Below, piece after piece: positions 43,205 to 51,353 of a DNA stretch of 51,353 nucleotides. Numbering within the stretch: position 1 is the first letter of the stretch; each line of letters begins with the position of its first letter. The position numbers were made by a program, and so were the translations under genes. Origin of the DNA: Anaerolineales bacterium. Its GTDB lineage: Bacteria > Chloroflexota > Anaerolineae > Anaerolineales > E44-bin32. The DNA is taken from the NCBI GenBank assembly GCA_004376895.1, contig SOIH01000022.1, positions 1 through 51,353 on the forward strand. The letters run 5' to 3'. The notes beneath the pieces are model-generated. The model searched no databases and was not told the DNA's origin. It worked only from the letters and a program-made list of their open reading frames with translations.

Positions 43205-43411
43205 ATGAGCACAGTTTCGTTTGAAGTACCTGGGATCTCATGTGGTCACTGCATCCACACGATCCGAACTGAAGTGGGTGAACTCGAGGGAGTGAAGGGC
43301 GTTGAAGCCTCACAAAGTGACAAGCGAGTGACGGTGGAGTTTGAGCCCCCGGCGACAGAAGAAATAATCATCGGTCTGCTGACGGAAATCAATTACCCGC
43401 CAGTAATGTAG
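43205..43411 (+). CDS. copZ: copper chaperone (HMA domain), CopZ-like
   Basis: A 68-residue single HMA domain with the metal-binding CxxC as GISCGHCIHTI and the typical pattern VEASQSDKRVTVEF. It would carry Cu(I) to CopA. The His between the cysteines (CGHC) is known in several CopZ/CopA domains. AAGGAGG lies seven bases upstream of ATG 43205. It is 38 bases after csoR, in the same operon. Confidence 0.92.
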   Translation: MSTVSFEVPGISCGHCIHTIRTEVGELEGVKGVEASQSDKRVTVEFEPPATEEIIIGLLTEINYPPVM

Positions 43412-43440
43412 TGGTCAATTCATTGCGGTTGGATGGATAA

Positions 43441-43495
43441 GAGGCATTAAGCCTCGAAACGCAGTGGAGTGACGTATATGACGTCACTCCGCTGC
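43441..43495. terminator. two tandem hairpins between copZ and copA
   Basis: The first is GAGGC/GCCTC (43441-43445 and 43451-43455). The second is a 15-bp stem, GCAGTGGAGTGACGT (43461-43475) with ACGTCACTCCGCTGC (43481-43495), one G-T wobble. No strong T-tract follows, so they may attenuate rather than end transcription into copA, lowering ATPase level relative to the chaperone. Confidence 0.55.
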
Positions 43496-43607
43496 ACTAC
43501 TTGCCTGACAACAGCCTATCTGTTTTGCCTACACGAGAAACGTCGCGATTTGTCAATTTCTTGCTGACCGACAAACGATCGGAAGAAAGTAAAACCAAGA
43601 AGAGGTA

Positions 43608-46067
43608 ATGAGTATCATGGAAGAAACGAAGAAGGCTCTCACACTTCCAATTATTGGAATGACATGCGCGAACTGCGTGGCCGCGGTCGAACGTAACCTG
43701 AACAAGCTCGACGGAGTCCAGTCTGCGAACGTCAATCTGGCTTCTGAACGGGCGAGTGTGGAGTTCGATCCCACTAAGGTGGATCAAAATGAAATCATCG
43801 CCCGAATCAGGCGAACCGGATATGACATCGCCCTTGGTGAAGCAGACTTCGTTCTGAAGCGCTTGAGTGACGGTAACGACGCACGCCGGCTGGAGGAAGC
43901 CCTGCTTGCAACCGACGGTGTTGTCGGCGCTTCGGCGAATCTGGCTTCCGAGCATGTACGCGTCCAATATATTCCAACTGTCGTGAGTCAGTCCGATCTA
44001 CGTAAAGTGATCCGCAACACCGGTTTTGAAGCGCTCAAGACTTCCGATCGAGTTGAGGACGTCGAACGTGCGGCAAGGGAGAAGGAGACCAATCACCAAC
44101 GGCGATTGCTCGTGACGGGGTTGCTTTTCACTATCCCCTTGTTCCTGCTCTCAATGTTCAGAGATTTTGGATTATTGCCCGCGGGTCTCGCTAATGCGCC
44201 CTGGATCCCGTGGCTGATGTTCGCCCTGGCCACACCAGTTCAATTCTACGTGGGCTGGCAATACTACGATGGAGCCTATAAAGCGCTGCGCAACAAGTCA
44301 GCCAACATGGATGTGCTGATAGCAATGGGCTCTTCGGCAGCATACTTTTACTCTATTCCGGTGATGCTCGGTTTAATCGATGGGCACGTATACTTTGAAA
44401 CTTCGGCGGTTATTATCACATTGATTGTCCTGGGAAAATTCCTGGAGGCGCGTGCGAAGGGTAGAACGAGCGAGGCGATCAAAAAGCTACTTGGTCTTCA
44501 GGCGAGGACTGCGCGCATTGTCCGCGATGGACAGGAGATCGACATACCCATTGAAGAGGTCGAGGTGGGTGATGTCATTGTCGTTAGACCCGGAGAGAAG
44601 TTCCCCGTTGATGGCGTTGTGATCGAGGGAAAAACATCTGTCGATGAGTCAATGCTCACCGGCGAATCTCTTCCGGTAGGGAAAGGACCTGGAGATCCGG
44701 TCATCGGCGCTACGGTGAACAAGCTGGGTCGGATTAAGTTCGAAGCGTTAAAAATCGGAAAGGATACAGCCCTGGCTCAGATCATCCGTCTGGTCGAGGA
44801 AGCTCAGGGAAGCAAAGCGCCGATACAACGTTTGGCAGACCAGGTCTCGTCGATCTTCGTTCCGGTTGTGATCGGGATTGCCCTAGCTACGTTTTTAGCG
44901 TGGTATTACCTTGCCTCCCCTCCGATAGGTGAGATCTCTATATTCACCCGCGCCCTGATTAATACGGTGGCAGTCTTGGTCATTGCTTGCCCTTGTGCGA
45001 TGGGCCTGGCTACTCCTACGGCAGTGATGGTTGGGACCGGTAAAGGCGCCAACATGGGGATTTTATTCAAATCCAGCGGGGCGCTTGAGCGGGCGGGCAG
45101 TTTAACGACGGTCATCCTGGATAAGACGGGCACAATCACTCGTGGCCAACCTACGGTCACCGACATCATCGTGAATGGATGGGATGGGAGTGAGAGAGAT
45201 TTACTCAAGCTCGTTGCAAGCGCTGAGCGTGGTTCCGAACACCCACTTGGAGAGGCGGTCGTTGAAGCGGCTTCAGATCAGGGGATTCCCTTAGATGAGC
45301 CGGACGGATTCAAAGCTATTGCCGGTCATGGAATAGTCGCCAGCGTTGGAGAGCGAGAGGTTATCGTCGGTTCACCGAAGCTGCTCGCTGACCGTGGCAT
45401 GGGAATCGATGGTCTCCAGGGGGAGATAGAGCGCTTGCGGTCGCAGGCGAAAACAGTCGTCGCCGTGGCAATTGATGGTGAAGCAGCCGGTATTTTGGGC
45501 ATCGCCGATACGGTGAAAGATGGTTCGGTCGAAGCAATCGAAGACATCCAAAACATGGGGCTGGAGGTCGTTATGATAACGGGCGATAACTTCCAAACTG
45601 CCCAAGCGATCGGTTCTTTGGTCGGAATCCCATCACAAGATTTCCAGGGGAACAGCCTCATCCGCGCCGAGGTGCTTCCGGCGGAGAAGGCAGAAGTGGT
45701 TAGAGATCTTCAGAGCCAGGGAAAGGTCGTTGCCATGGTCGGTGATGGGATCAATGACGCTCCAGCGTTAGCGCAAGCGGATGTTGGGATCGCCATTGGA
45801 ACTGGTACGGATGTGGCCATTGCAGCAGCTCCAATTACGCTTCTAAGCGGGGATCTGCGTGGTGTTCCGCGGGCAATCACCTTATCTCGCAAAACCCTGC
45901 GGACCATCAAGCAAAACCTATTTTGGGCGCTGATTTATAATGTACTCCTCATTCCGAGCGCAGCATTGGGCTTCCTAAATCCCATGTTTGCCGCTGGGGC
46001 TATGGCTTTTAGCTCGATCTTCGTTGTGACAAACAGCCTGAGGTTGAGAGGTTTGAAGCTCACCTGA
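43608..46067 (+). CDS. copA: Cu(I)-exporting P1B-type ATPase
   Basis: An 819-residue copper-translocating ATPase. HMA domain 1 has GMTCANC (Cys20, Cys23). A second HMA-shaped domain (about 85-145) has no CxxC, reading LSDGNDARR where the motif should be. Eight TM helices follow the P1B pattern, with the metal-site CPC in [13 protein letters not shown], the TGES actuator loop, phosphorylation Asp in DKTGT, the SEHPLGEAV nucleotide motif and [10 protein letters not shown]. It pumps Cu(I) out using ATP, supplied by CopZ. ATG 43617 is an alternative start. It is 196 bases downstream of copZ, past two hairpins. Confidence 0.95.
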   Translation: MSIMEETKKALTLPIIGMTCANCVAAVERNLNKLDGVQSANVNLASERASVEFDPTKVDQNEIIARIRRTGYDIALGEADFVLKRLSDGNDARRLEEALLATDGVVGASANLASEHVRVQYIPTVVSQSDLRKVIRNTGFEALKTSDRVEDVERAAREKETNHQRRLLVTGLLFTIPLFLLSMFRDFGLLPAGLANAPWIPWLMFALATPVQFYVGWQYYDGAYKALRNKSANMDVLIAMGSSAAYFYSIPVMLGLIDGHVYFETSAVIITLIVLGKFLEARAKGRTSEAIKKLLGLQARTARIVRDGQEIDIPIEEVEVGDVIVVRPGEKFPVDGVVIEGKTSVDESMLTGESLPVGKGPGDPVIGATVNKLGRIKFEALKIGKDTALAQIIRLVEEAQGSKAPIQRLADQVSSIFVPVVIGIALATFLAWYYLASPPIGEISIFTRALINTVAVLVIACPCAMGLATPTAVMVGTGKGANMGILFKSSGALERAGSLTTVILDKTGTITRGQPTVTDIIVNGWDGSERDLLKLVASAERGSEHPLGEAVVEAASDQGIPLDEPDGFKAIAGHGIVASVGEREVIVGSPKLLADRGMGIDGLQGEIERLRSQAKTVVAVAIDGEAAGILGIADTVKDGSVEAIEDIQNMGLEVVMITGDNFQTAQAIGSLVGIPSQDFQGNSLIRAEVLPAEKAEVVRDLQSQGKVVAMVGDGINDAPALAQADVGIAIGTGTDVAIAAAPITLLSGDLRGVPRAITLSRKTLRTIKQNLFWALIYNVLLIPSAALGFLNPMFAAGAMAFSSIFVVTNSLRLRGLKLT

Positions 46068-46201
46068 TCATCTGCTTCACCTGAGTGAGAGCGATGTAGG
46101 TTTGCCACCTTGATCGTTAGGGGCGAAGGCAGTATGCTTCACACGTTCAGGATGTGAAATAACCACCAAAAGTGGATCACGACGGAGGGTAGACTGATTC
46201 G

Positions 46202-46939
46202 ATGGATTTTAGCGGCCTTACTTTAAGCCCATACTGGGTTGGCATCTCGGCTCTTGCAGGATTGTTATCGTTTTTATCGCCCTGCGTTCTCGCTCTCGTA
46301 CCAGCCTATATCGGCTATCTCAGCGGGCGATCTGTATCTTCATCGGGTGATGTTATCGCCAACCGCTGGACCACCTTCTCGCACGGGGTGGCTTTTGTCG
46401 TTGGGTTCAGCGTCGTATTCGTGCTACTTGGCGCGGCGGCGTCTGCGATCGGCGTCATCTTATATGATCTACGAAACTGGATGGCACGCATCGGTGGAGT
46501 GGTTGTGATTGTCTTTGGATTGCACACGATGGGTGTGATCAACATCCCCTTTCTGAACTACGACACGCGGCGGCAGGTGCAGCCCAACCCGGGATTGGGC
46601 TTCATCTCCTCAGCGCTGATGGGTGTGTTCTTCTCCGCCGGCTGGGCGCCGTGCGTCGGACCGGTCCTCGGTTCCGTGCTTACTCTGGCGTTGAGCAGCG
46701 CTAGAATTGTGGAGGGTGTCATTCTCCTCAGCGCCTATTCGGTCGGCCTGGCGATCCCTTTTCTTCTGACGGCTTTGGGGATAGGACGAGCAGCGGAACT
46801 GATGCGTAAATACAGTAACGTCGTCCGTTACATCTCCACCATCACAGGAATTATCCTGGTTATTGTTGGCATGTTACTGCTCACCGGCAAGCTTGCGCAG
46901 CTTGCACGATTCGGTTTCTTCGTCGACTTCGGTCTTTAG
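46202..46939 (+). CDS. ccdA: CcdA-type thiol-disulfide transmembrane transporter
   Basis: A 245-residue, six-TM protein of the CcdA/DsbD-beta family that carries electrons from cytoplasmic thioredoxin across the membrane. The two redox cysteines are in helix 1 (FLSPCVLALVPAYIG) and helix 4 (GWAPCVGPVLG), each followed by the typical Pro. It serves cytochrome c haem attachment or other exported thiols, so it could maintain the octahaem cytochrome and copper-exposed cysteines. The thioredoxin-like gene starts seven bases later. Confidence 0.92.
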   Translation: MDFSGLTLSPYWVGISALAGLLSFLSPCVLALVPAYIGYLSGRSVSSSGDVIANRWTTFSHGVAFVVGFSVVFVLLGAAASAIGVILYDLRNWMARIGGVVVIVFGLHTMGVINIPFLNYDTRRQVQPNPGLGFISSALMGVFFSAGWAPCVGPVLGSVLTLALSSARIVEGVILLSAYSVGLAIPFLLTALGIGRAAELMRKYSNVVRYISTITGIILVIVGMLLLTGKLAQLARFGFFVDFGL

Positions 46940-46946
46940 GTACAGT

Positions 46947-47564
46947 ATGCGTTCGGGATCTTCCAATCGCATTGCGCTATACCTCCTGGTTGGCTTTCTC
47001 ATTGGGGTGGCTTTTGCATTGGTCTTATTTCTCGGCTTCCCAAGTGCAGAATCAGAAACTAGTATGAGCGTTCTATCGACCGCATCGTCGGAGACGACCG
47101 AATCACCGGTAATAGGAACGGTGGTGAGCAAGATTGCACCAGAGATTGGTGCGCAGGCTCCAGACTTCGCATTGCGCGATCTGGGGGGAAATGAAATCCG
47201 TTTGAGCGACTACCGCGGAAGAACGGTGCTCCTGACCTTCTGGGCGACGTGGTGCGGTCCGTGCCGTTTGGAGATGCCAGCATTTGAAAGTCGCTATCAA
47301 GAATTAAAGGACGATGGTTTCATCGTTCTGGGGTTAAATTTCGACGAACCCGTTGAGGATGTACGTGCTTTCCGTGATGAACTCGGTTTATCCTTTCCTC
47401 TCCTTCTCGATCCTGGTGGCAGCGTTCAGCGGCTTTACCGAATCCGCGGCTATCCCTCAAGCATCTTCGTTGATCCCCAGGGTGTGGTTCGTGTAGTCCA
47501 TATAGGACTTATAACCGAGGGTCAACTGAGGGACTATCTAGTAGAACTTGGGTATAACCTATGA
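46947..47564 (+). CDS. membrane-anchored TlpA/ResA-like thiol-disulfide oxidoreductase
   Basis: A 205-residue exported thioredoxin-like protein. TM anchor at about residues 9-30, then a Thr/Ser-rich linker and a TlpA/ResA domain from about 65 with APDFALRDLGG, the active site WATWCGPCRLE and cis-Pro region RGYPSSIFVD. It would receive electrons from CcdA and reduce disulfides on apocytochromes or other exported proteins. ATG 46947 was chosen; the longer in-frame start at 46863 lies inside ccdA and lacks support. It overlaps the next gene by four bases. Confidence 0.9.
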   Translation: MRSGSSNRIALYLLVGFLIGVAFALVLFLGFPSAESETSMSVLSTASSETTESPVIGTVVSKIAPEIGAQAPDFALRDLGGNEIRLSDYRGRTVLLTFWATWCGPCRLEMPAFESRYQELKDDGFIVLGLNFDEPVEDVRAFRDELGLSFPLLLDPGGSVQRLYRIRGYPSSIFVDPQGVVRVVHIGLITEGQLRDYLVELGYNL

Positions 47565-48517
47565 TACGTGTGACGCTTTATACCAAAGAGGATTGCAGCC
47601 TCTGTGATGAGGTGAGATCCTACCTGATCTCACTCGAGAAGGAAGTGCCGCACACACTTCAAGAGGTGGATATCAATGCGGATCCAGCGCTTCGCAAGCG
47701 CTACCTCGAGCGTGTTCCTGTTGTCCAGATCGGTCCATACAGCCTCGAGGCGCCCATCTCTGAGATCGATTTGAAAGTCGCGCTAAATGCGGCGGCGGAC
47801 GGGCATACAAGCGAAGAGAGTTCTTCGTCGGTTTCGCGAGGGCAGGCAGTAAGACTGAATAAAGCACTCCATTTCTTCACCCGTCATTGGCTTGCCATCT
47901 TCAATCTGATCGTTCTTCTCTATGTGGGTCTACCCTTCAGCTCTCCATTTCTAATAAAGGCTGGCATGACGACTCCTGCTCGTGTGATATACAAGATCTA
48001 TGGCCCACTTTGCCACCAGCTTCCTTTCCGTTCTTGGTTCCTCTTCGGGGAGCAGCCCGTTTATCCGTTGGAGAGAGCTGGTTTGGACATGACGAGCTAT
48101 GAGGAAATCGCGGGCGTCAGCTCTATTGATTTGTTGCGAGACCGAGCCTTCATCGGCAATGAGAGTGTGGGTTATAAGGTCGGACTTTGCCAGCGTGATG
48201 TCGCCATCTATGGGAGCATCTTCCTGGCGGGTGTGGCTTTCACCTTCCTCCGGCACCGGCTAAAGCCGCTGCCGATCTGGGCTTGGTTCATCATCGGCAT
48301 CCTCCCGCTTGCACTGGATGGGGGTTCCCAGTTGATTACCTCTCTACCTTTTGTGCCATTCCCTTGGCGTGAGAGTACGCCCTTCTTCCGTTCACTCACG
48401 GGGATGCTTTTCGGCGTGGCGAATGTATGGATGGCATATCCGTATGTAGAGGAAATTATGGTCGATACCGAAACCCTTGTGGCGGCAAAGCTTGTTGTCG
48501 CAGGTGAGATCAACTGA
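47561..48517 (+). CDS. glutaredoxin-like domain fused to a DUF2085 membrane domain
   Basis: A 318-residue fusion. Residues 1-85 form a glutaredoxin/DUF836-like fold with CSLC (in YTKEDCSLCDEV) and a cis-Pro strand (RVPVVQIGPY). After a short linker, about residues 105-318 form a DUF2085 membrane domain with about five TM helices. Its pairs of conserved cysteines and histidines are in YGPLCHQLPFRSW and GLCQRDVAIYG. DUF2085 has no assigned function; Cys-His pairs suggest a metal or redox role. The overlap with the TlpA-like gene and position after copA-ccdA point to a thiol-redox function across the membrane. Confidence 0.83.
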   Translation: MIRVTLYTKEDCSLCDEVRSYLISLEKEVPHTLQEVDINADPALRKRYLERVPVVQIGPYSLEAPISEIDLKVALNAAADGHTSEESSSSVSRGQAVRLNKALHFFTRHWLAIFNLIVLLYVGLPFSSPFLIKAGMTTPARVIYKIYGPLCHQLPFRSWFLFGEQPVYPLERAGLDMTSYEEIAGVSSIDLLRDRAFIGNESVGYKVGLCQRDVAIYGSIFLAGVAFTFLRHRLKPLPIWAWFIIGILPLALDGGSQLITSLPFVPFPWRESTPFFRSLTGMLFGVANVWMAYPYVEEIMVDTETLVAAKLVVAGEIN

Positions 48518-48605
48518 CCGACGAACCCTTTAAAGAATCCCTGGAGAACTGCAGATAGGATTCTTGAAAACAAACAGCCTGCCCATGACTTTCTGCTTGC
48601 CATGG

Positions 48606-48611
48606 TAGACT
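48606..48611 (+). promoter_or_regulatory. TAGACT -10 box just before pgeF
   Basis: TGG-TAGACT is an extended -10 whose last base is six bases before ATG 48618. A leaderless mRNA is predicted, and no Shine-Dalgarno is present. Confidence 0.45.
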
Positions 48612-48617
48612 CTCACA

Positions 48618-49400
48618 ATGGTTCGCACACAGACGGGATCCCTAGTTTTTTACCAATTTAAGTCGCTGTTGCAGCTGAACTTGGTCCATGGTGTATTCAC
48701 GCGTCATGGCGGTTTGAGTCCTGATCCCTGGCGTTCGCTCAACCTCGGCGGTACTGTAGGTGATGACCCTGACAGAGTGGCAGAGAATCGCCAGCGGCTA
48801 TTTTCTACCTTGGACCGTCCAGTCAGTTCGGTTTTCGATGTCTTGCAGGCGCATTCTGCCAATGTAGTGATCGCCGATGGCCCACGTAACGACCGCCCTC
48901 ATACCAAGGGAGATATCATTCTTACAGACGACCCTGGCGTGACGCTCCTGATGCGCTTCGCCGACTGTGTGCCCATTCTTCTTTACGATCCTAACCGGAG
49001 AGCGATTGGGATTGCCCATGCAGGTTGGCTGGGAACAGTACGCCGGGCAGTGGAATTTGCCGTACAGGCGATGGTGCAGACTTTCCAATCTGATCCCGCC
49101 GATATTTTGGCTGGTTTGGGTCCTTCGATTGGACCGGATCATTACACGGTGGGAGAAGAAGTCATCGAACAGATCGAGGCGAGTTTCGGGCGGGAGGCCT
49201 CCCGCCATCTCGTTCGTAGGGATGGGAAGACATATCTAGATCTATGGAGTGCAAATCAGGCATTGCTACAGGGGCAGGGGGTGGCTCATATCGAAGTAGC
49301 CCAGATCTGCACAGCCTGTCATAGAAATGATTGGTACTCGCATCGCAGTGAGGGAGGGAAGACGGGTCGGTTTGGGGCTGCGATCGCCTTGAGCGAATAA
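48618..49400 (+). CDS. pgeF: peptidoglycan editing factor PgeF (YfiH/DUF152, formerly polyphenol oxidase)
   Basis: A 260-residue YfiH-family protein. Family members were first called multicopper polyphenol oxidases and later shown in E. coli to remove wrongly added L-Ser from muropeptides or to act on purine nucleosides. Metal-site motifs: FTRHGGLSPD at the N-terminus, LQAHSANV, ADCVPILLYD, HAGWLGTVRRA and CTACHRNDWYSHR. It is the first gene of a commonly conserved block with yggS. Confidence 0.9.
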   Translation: MVRTQTGSLVFYQFKSLLQLNLVHGVFTRHGGLSPDPWRSLNLGGTVGDDPDRVAENRQRLFSTLDRPVSSVFDVLQAHSANVVIADGPRNDRPHTKGDIILTDDPGVTLLMRFADCVPILLYDPNRRAIGIAHAGWLGTVRRAVEFAVQAMVQTFQSDPADILAGLGPSIGPDHYTVGEEVIEQIEASFGREASRHLVRRDGKTYLDLWSANQALLQGQGVAHIEVAQICTACHRNDWYSHRSEGGKTGRFGAAIALSE

Positions 49401-49427
49401 TCCCGAATCGCAGGTTAGAGGATAATA

Positions 49428-50150
49428 GTGGAACAGCAAATTGATGCGAACCTGCGGCTTGTGAAAGAGCGAATTCACGAAGCTGCTACCAGGAGCGGAA
49501 GAGGGGCTGACGCAGTCGTGCTGGTTGCCATCACCAAAGGACAGCCGGCTTTAACCGTGCGCGCTGCCTACCAGGCTGGACAAAGAGATTTTGGTGAGAA
49601 CCGCGTTGCAGAAGCACGTGAGAAGCAGGTTGAACTCACCGAGTTAAGCGAGATCCGCTGGCATATGGTGGGGAACATCCAGAGCCGGAAGGCGAAAGAT
49701 GTAGCGCCGCATTTCTTCATGGTGCATTCCATAGACCGTGTGAAGATCGCGCAAAGGCTCGATCGATTCGCCGCGGATTCTGGACGGATCTTACCCGTTT
49801 TACTCGAGTGCAACACGTCGGGGGAGGCATCGAAGACCGGCTGGCCGGCATGGCAGAAGTATGATTGGCTGGTCACGGTCGAGGATATCCAGATGATCCG
49901 TGATTATAAGAATCTGGATGTACGTGGTTTGATGACGATGGCGCCCTGGACAGCGGACCCCGCGGTTCTTCGCTCCACATTCCAGGGTTTGCGGACCTTC
50001 CGGGATTTCCTGGAGGAGAAGCTCTTGACAGACCTGCCAGAGCTCTCGATGGGCATGACCGACGATTACGAGATCGCGATTGAAGAGGGGGCGACGATCG
50101 TGCGTGTAGGGAGAGCGATCTTCGGACCACGCCATACTGACGCTCGATAG
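49428..50150 (+). CDS. yggS: YggS-family pyridoxal-phosphate homeostasis protein
   Basis: A 240-residue PLPBP with a TIM-barrel alanine-racemase fold. The PLP lysine is in VAITKGQPA (near residue 36); other family motifs are HMVGNIQSRKAKDV, ECNTSGEASKTGW and RGLMTMAPW, then LSMGMTDDYEIAI and VRVGRAIFG. It buffers PLP and affects amino-acid pools; no catalytic activity is known. GTG 49428 has AGAGG with a six-base gap. It is 27 bases after pgeF. Confidence 0.93.
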   Translation: MEQQIDANLRLVKERIHEAATRSGRGADAVVLVAITKGQPALTVRAAYQAGQRDFGENRVAEAREKQVELTELSEIRWHMVGNIQSRKAKDVAPHFFMVHSIDRVKIAQRLDRFAADSGRILPVLLECNTSGEASKTGWPAWQKYDWLVTVEDIQMIRDYKNLDVRGLMTMAPWTADPAVLRSTFQGLRTFRDFLEEKLLTDLPELSMGMTDDYEIAIEEGATIVRVGRAIFGPRHTDAR

Positions 50151-50242
50151 AGTTGCGGTAAAATAGTCCCTGAGGGAGAATCACTCATTGGTATTGAGAT
50201 TGCCGACAAGTGATATTGTGTATAGGTAACTGTTAAGGCATA

Positions 50243-50430
50243 TCGTTCTTTAGACGGGAGAGTTGTTCTTCCAGGAATGAGATTCTTCATCGCGGAGTTT
50301 ATCCTGAGCGAAGCCGAAGGGATCCTCAGAATGACATTAAGTGGGGACCGGTCATACTGAACGAAGTGAAGCATCTCGTTCTTTGAACGGAAGGCTGTTC
50401 TTTCCGGGAGCAAGTTTCTTCGTCGTAGTT
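50243..50430. repeat. two degenerate direct repeats flanking a REP-like unit
   Basis: Copies of about 56 bases lie at 50243-50299 and 50375-50430. Both start TCGTTCTTT and run through TGTTCTTtCC to TTCTTCrTCG, about 75 percent identical by eye. Between them, 50300-50336 ends in CCTCAGAATGACA, the same end as the element at 15652-15751. No gene is supported in the 323-base interval 50151-50473. AAAGGAG at 50462-50468 belongs to yggT. Confidence 0.6.
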
Positions 50431-50473
50431 ACGTGTATGGTCTATATAAATAAATTAATCTAAAGGAGTACTC

Positions 50474-50725
50474 TTGACGAGTCTAGCGAGTGCAATAAGT
50501 ATCATCATGAAAGCGTTCACATATATCATCCTGGCGGATGTGCTGGTTGGATACTTTTTGGATGCGTTTCACCCAATACGCCAATTCTTGGATTCGATTG
50601 TCCAACCATTTCTCGCGCCAATACGCAAGTTGTTACCTCCTATGGGGGGTCTTGATTTGAGCCCATTGGTGTTGTTTTTTCTGGTTCAACTGGTCGGTGG
50701 AGTGTTAGTGGGGATACTCGTTTGA
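50474..50725 (+). CDS. yggT: YggT-family membrane protein
   Basis: An 83-residue protein with two TM helices and the family motif around PIRKLLPPMGGLDLSP. YggT proteins occur beside yggS and cell-division or sepF genes in many bacteria; a role in osmotic or division physiology has been suggested. The start is TTG 50474, supported by AAAGGAG five bases upstream. It overlaps yggU by four bases. Confidence 0.85.
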   Translation: MTSLASAISIIMKAFTYIILADVLVGYFLDAFHPIRQFLDSIVQPFLAPIRKLLPPMGGLDLSPLVLFFLVQLVGGVLVGILV

Positions 50726-51060
50726 ATCAACAGATAAAAAACAGGAAATTTAAACTTCATAATGGAAAACGAGGGGCTGCGCTTACCGTTCGTGTGACTC
50801 CACGAGCCCGAAAGACTGAATTTGGAGGCATCCTGGAGGATGGTACGGTGCGGATCCGTGTAGCAGCACCGCCGGTGGAAGGCAAGGCGAATCGCGCCGT
50901 AATCGCCTTCCTGGCAAAAGCGCTGGGTATTCGGAAAAACAAGATCGAGATCGTTGCCGGTGAGCGGGGTCTGGATAAGATCATTTCGATCGACGGGATG
51001 CCTGCCGAAGAGGTTGAGAAGCAAATCAAAGCGAATCTCGATCGAACGAGTAAGAAATAA
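50722..51060 (+). CDS. yggU: DUF167/YggU-family protein
   Basis: A 112-residue small alpha/beta protein. The family core is visible: LTVRVTPRARKTEFGG, then VRIRVAAPPVEGKANRAVI and FLAKALGIRKNKIEIVAGE. The function is unknown. The TTG start overlaps the yggT stop (TTGA). The order yggS-yggT-yggU is widely conserved, which supports the assignment. Confidence 0.88.
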   Translation: MNQQIKNRKFKLHNGKRGAALTVRVTPRARKTEFGGILEDGTVRIRVAAPPVEGKANRAVIAFLAKALGIRKNKIEIVAGERGLDKIISIDGMPAEEVEKQIKANLDRTSKK

Positions 51061-51353
51061 CCCAGAGAACAAGCGCATAAATCGCTGTGATATTTGGGGA
51101 TATCCAATCGTTGTCAGGGGGTGTGCTCCAAGCTGCGCTCTGAGTGCTTTGCGAGGGCAGACTACTGCTGCTGCGTCCCCCCGGGGAACAACAGGGGGGA
51201 AGAATATACAAATTGTTCACAACGCCAGCGATGATGTTGGTGCCGAGTAGTTGCTACAATTTTTCTTTCCCCCCCGTTCGCCCCCCAAGGGGGCTGCAGG
51301 GGACCATTTCATCGTCCCCCGCACCCCCTTCCGAATGGCTAGTAATGCAATCC
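51061..51353. other. terminal spacer, no gene seen
   Basis: The last 293 bases hold no supportable gene. They contain C/G homopolymer runs at 51177-51197 and 51271-51295, including CCCCCC-AA-GGGGG at 51282-51294, which forms a short GC hairpin and could end the yggU transcript. Short G-runs of this kind are also prone to assembly error. Confidence 0.4.

Noticed and set aside
51026-51220. Minus-strand 64-codon ORF at the right end
   Set aside because: Low-complexity Ser/Pro composition in a GC-homopolymer region that overlaps the end of yggU.
1-51353. CRISPR array
   Set aside because: No set of regularly spaced identical repeats was seen anywhere in the window; the only short repeats are the REP-like elements.

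Overview
The window reads like a chromosomal contig from a Chloroflexota bacterium of the Anaerolineae type. This is inferred from protein flavour and gene order, not from a marker-gene phylogeny. Supporting signs are moderate GC, no outer-membrane genes, a 7TM-GAF sensor with a C-terminal HTH-like tail, small Ig-like membrane proteins, a PolX-PHP polymerase, a trimeric-type purine nucleoside phosphorylase and a membrane-anchored octahaem cytochrome. Many promoters carry a near-consensus TATAAT. Several lie only 5-7 bases before a start codon, which suggests leaderless transcripts.

Region by region. 1-4170: the 3' half of a tRNA-Arg(UCU), an internally deleted tRNA-like relic, a frameshifted zinc-ribbon ORF, then a replication-relaxation protein and a VirD4/TraG-like ATPase. 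This looks like the remnant of an integrated conjugative element, AT-richer than the rest. 4171-8170: a secreted protein, an OmpR/BaeS-like two-component pair and a dihydroorotate-dehydrogenase-like enzyme. 8175-11789 (minus strand): uvrB, a CehA/McbA-type PHP hydrolase and a small unknown. 11992-15330: a CAP-domain lipoprotein, DNA polymerase X and a DegV protein. 15331-18053: a 522-base spacer with a palindromic repeat element, then an octahaem HAO-like cytochrome and a membrane protein built from two duplicated 4-TM halves with regularly spaced histidines. This pair is the best candidate for an undescribed system.

18277-29212: an aldo/keto reductase, a Xer-type recombinase that has lost its tyrosine nucleophile, purine nucleoside phosphorylase, an Ig-like membrane protein, GNAT, the 7TM-GAF-HTH protein, an S1-domain protein, ftsK, pgsA and lgt. 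Most are co-directional and tightly packed. 29593-33422: an ABC ATPase with an ABC-2 permease fused to a SpoIIM domain, an MBL hydrolase, and a minus-strand pair with a stand-alone cyclic-nucleotide-binding protein. 33701-38956: Hsp20, Lon, a single-domain receiver and a PHP-AlbA_2 fusion. 39070-42772: GNAT, a Mog/MoaB protein, an MFS transporter and an unrecognised 461-residue protein.

42818-48517 is a copper and thiol-redox block. A consensus promoter with a CsoR-like operator precedes csoR and copZ; copA, ccdA, a TlpA-like thioredoxin and a glutaredoxin-DUF2085 fusion follow. CsoR would sense Cu(I), CopZ and CopA would move it out, and CcdA with the thioredoxin would carry reducing power across the membrane. 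48618-51060 holds pgeF, yggS, yggT and yggU, a common housekeeping neighbourhood, interrupted by a repeat-rich spacer.
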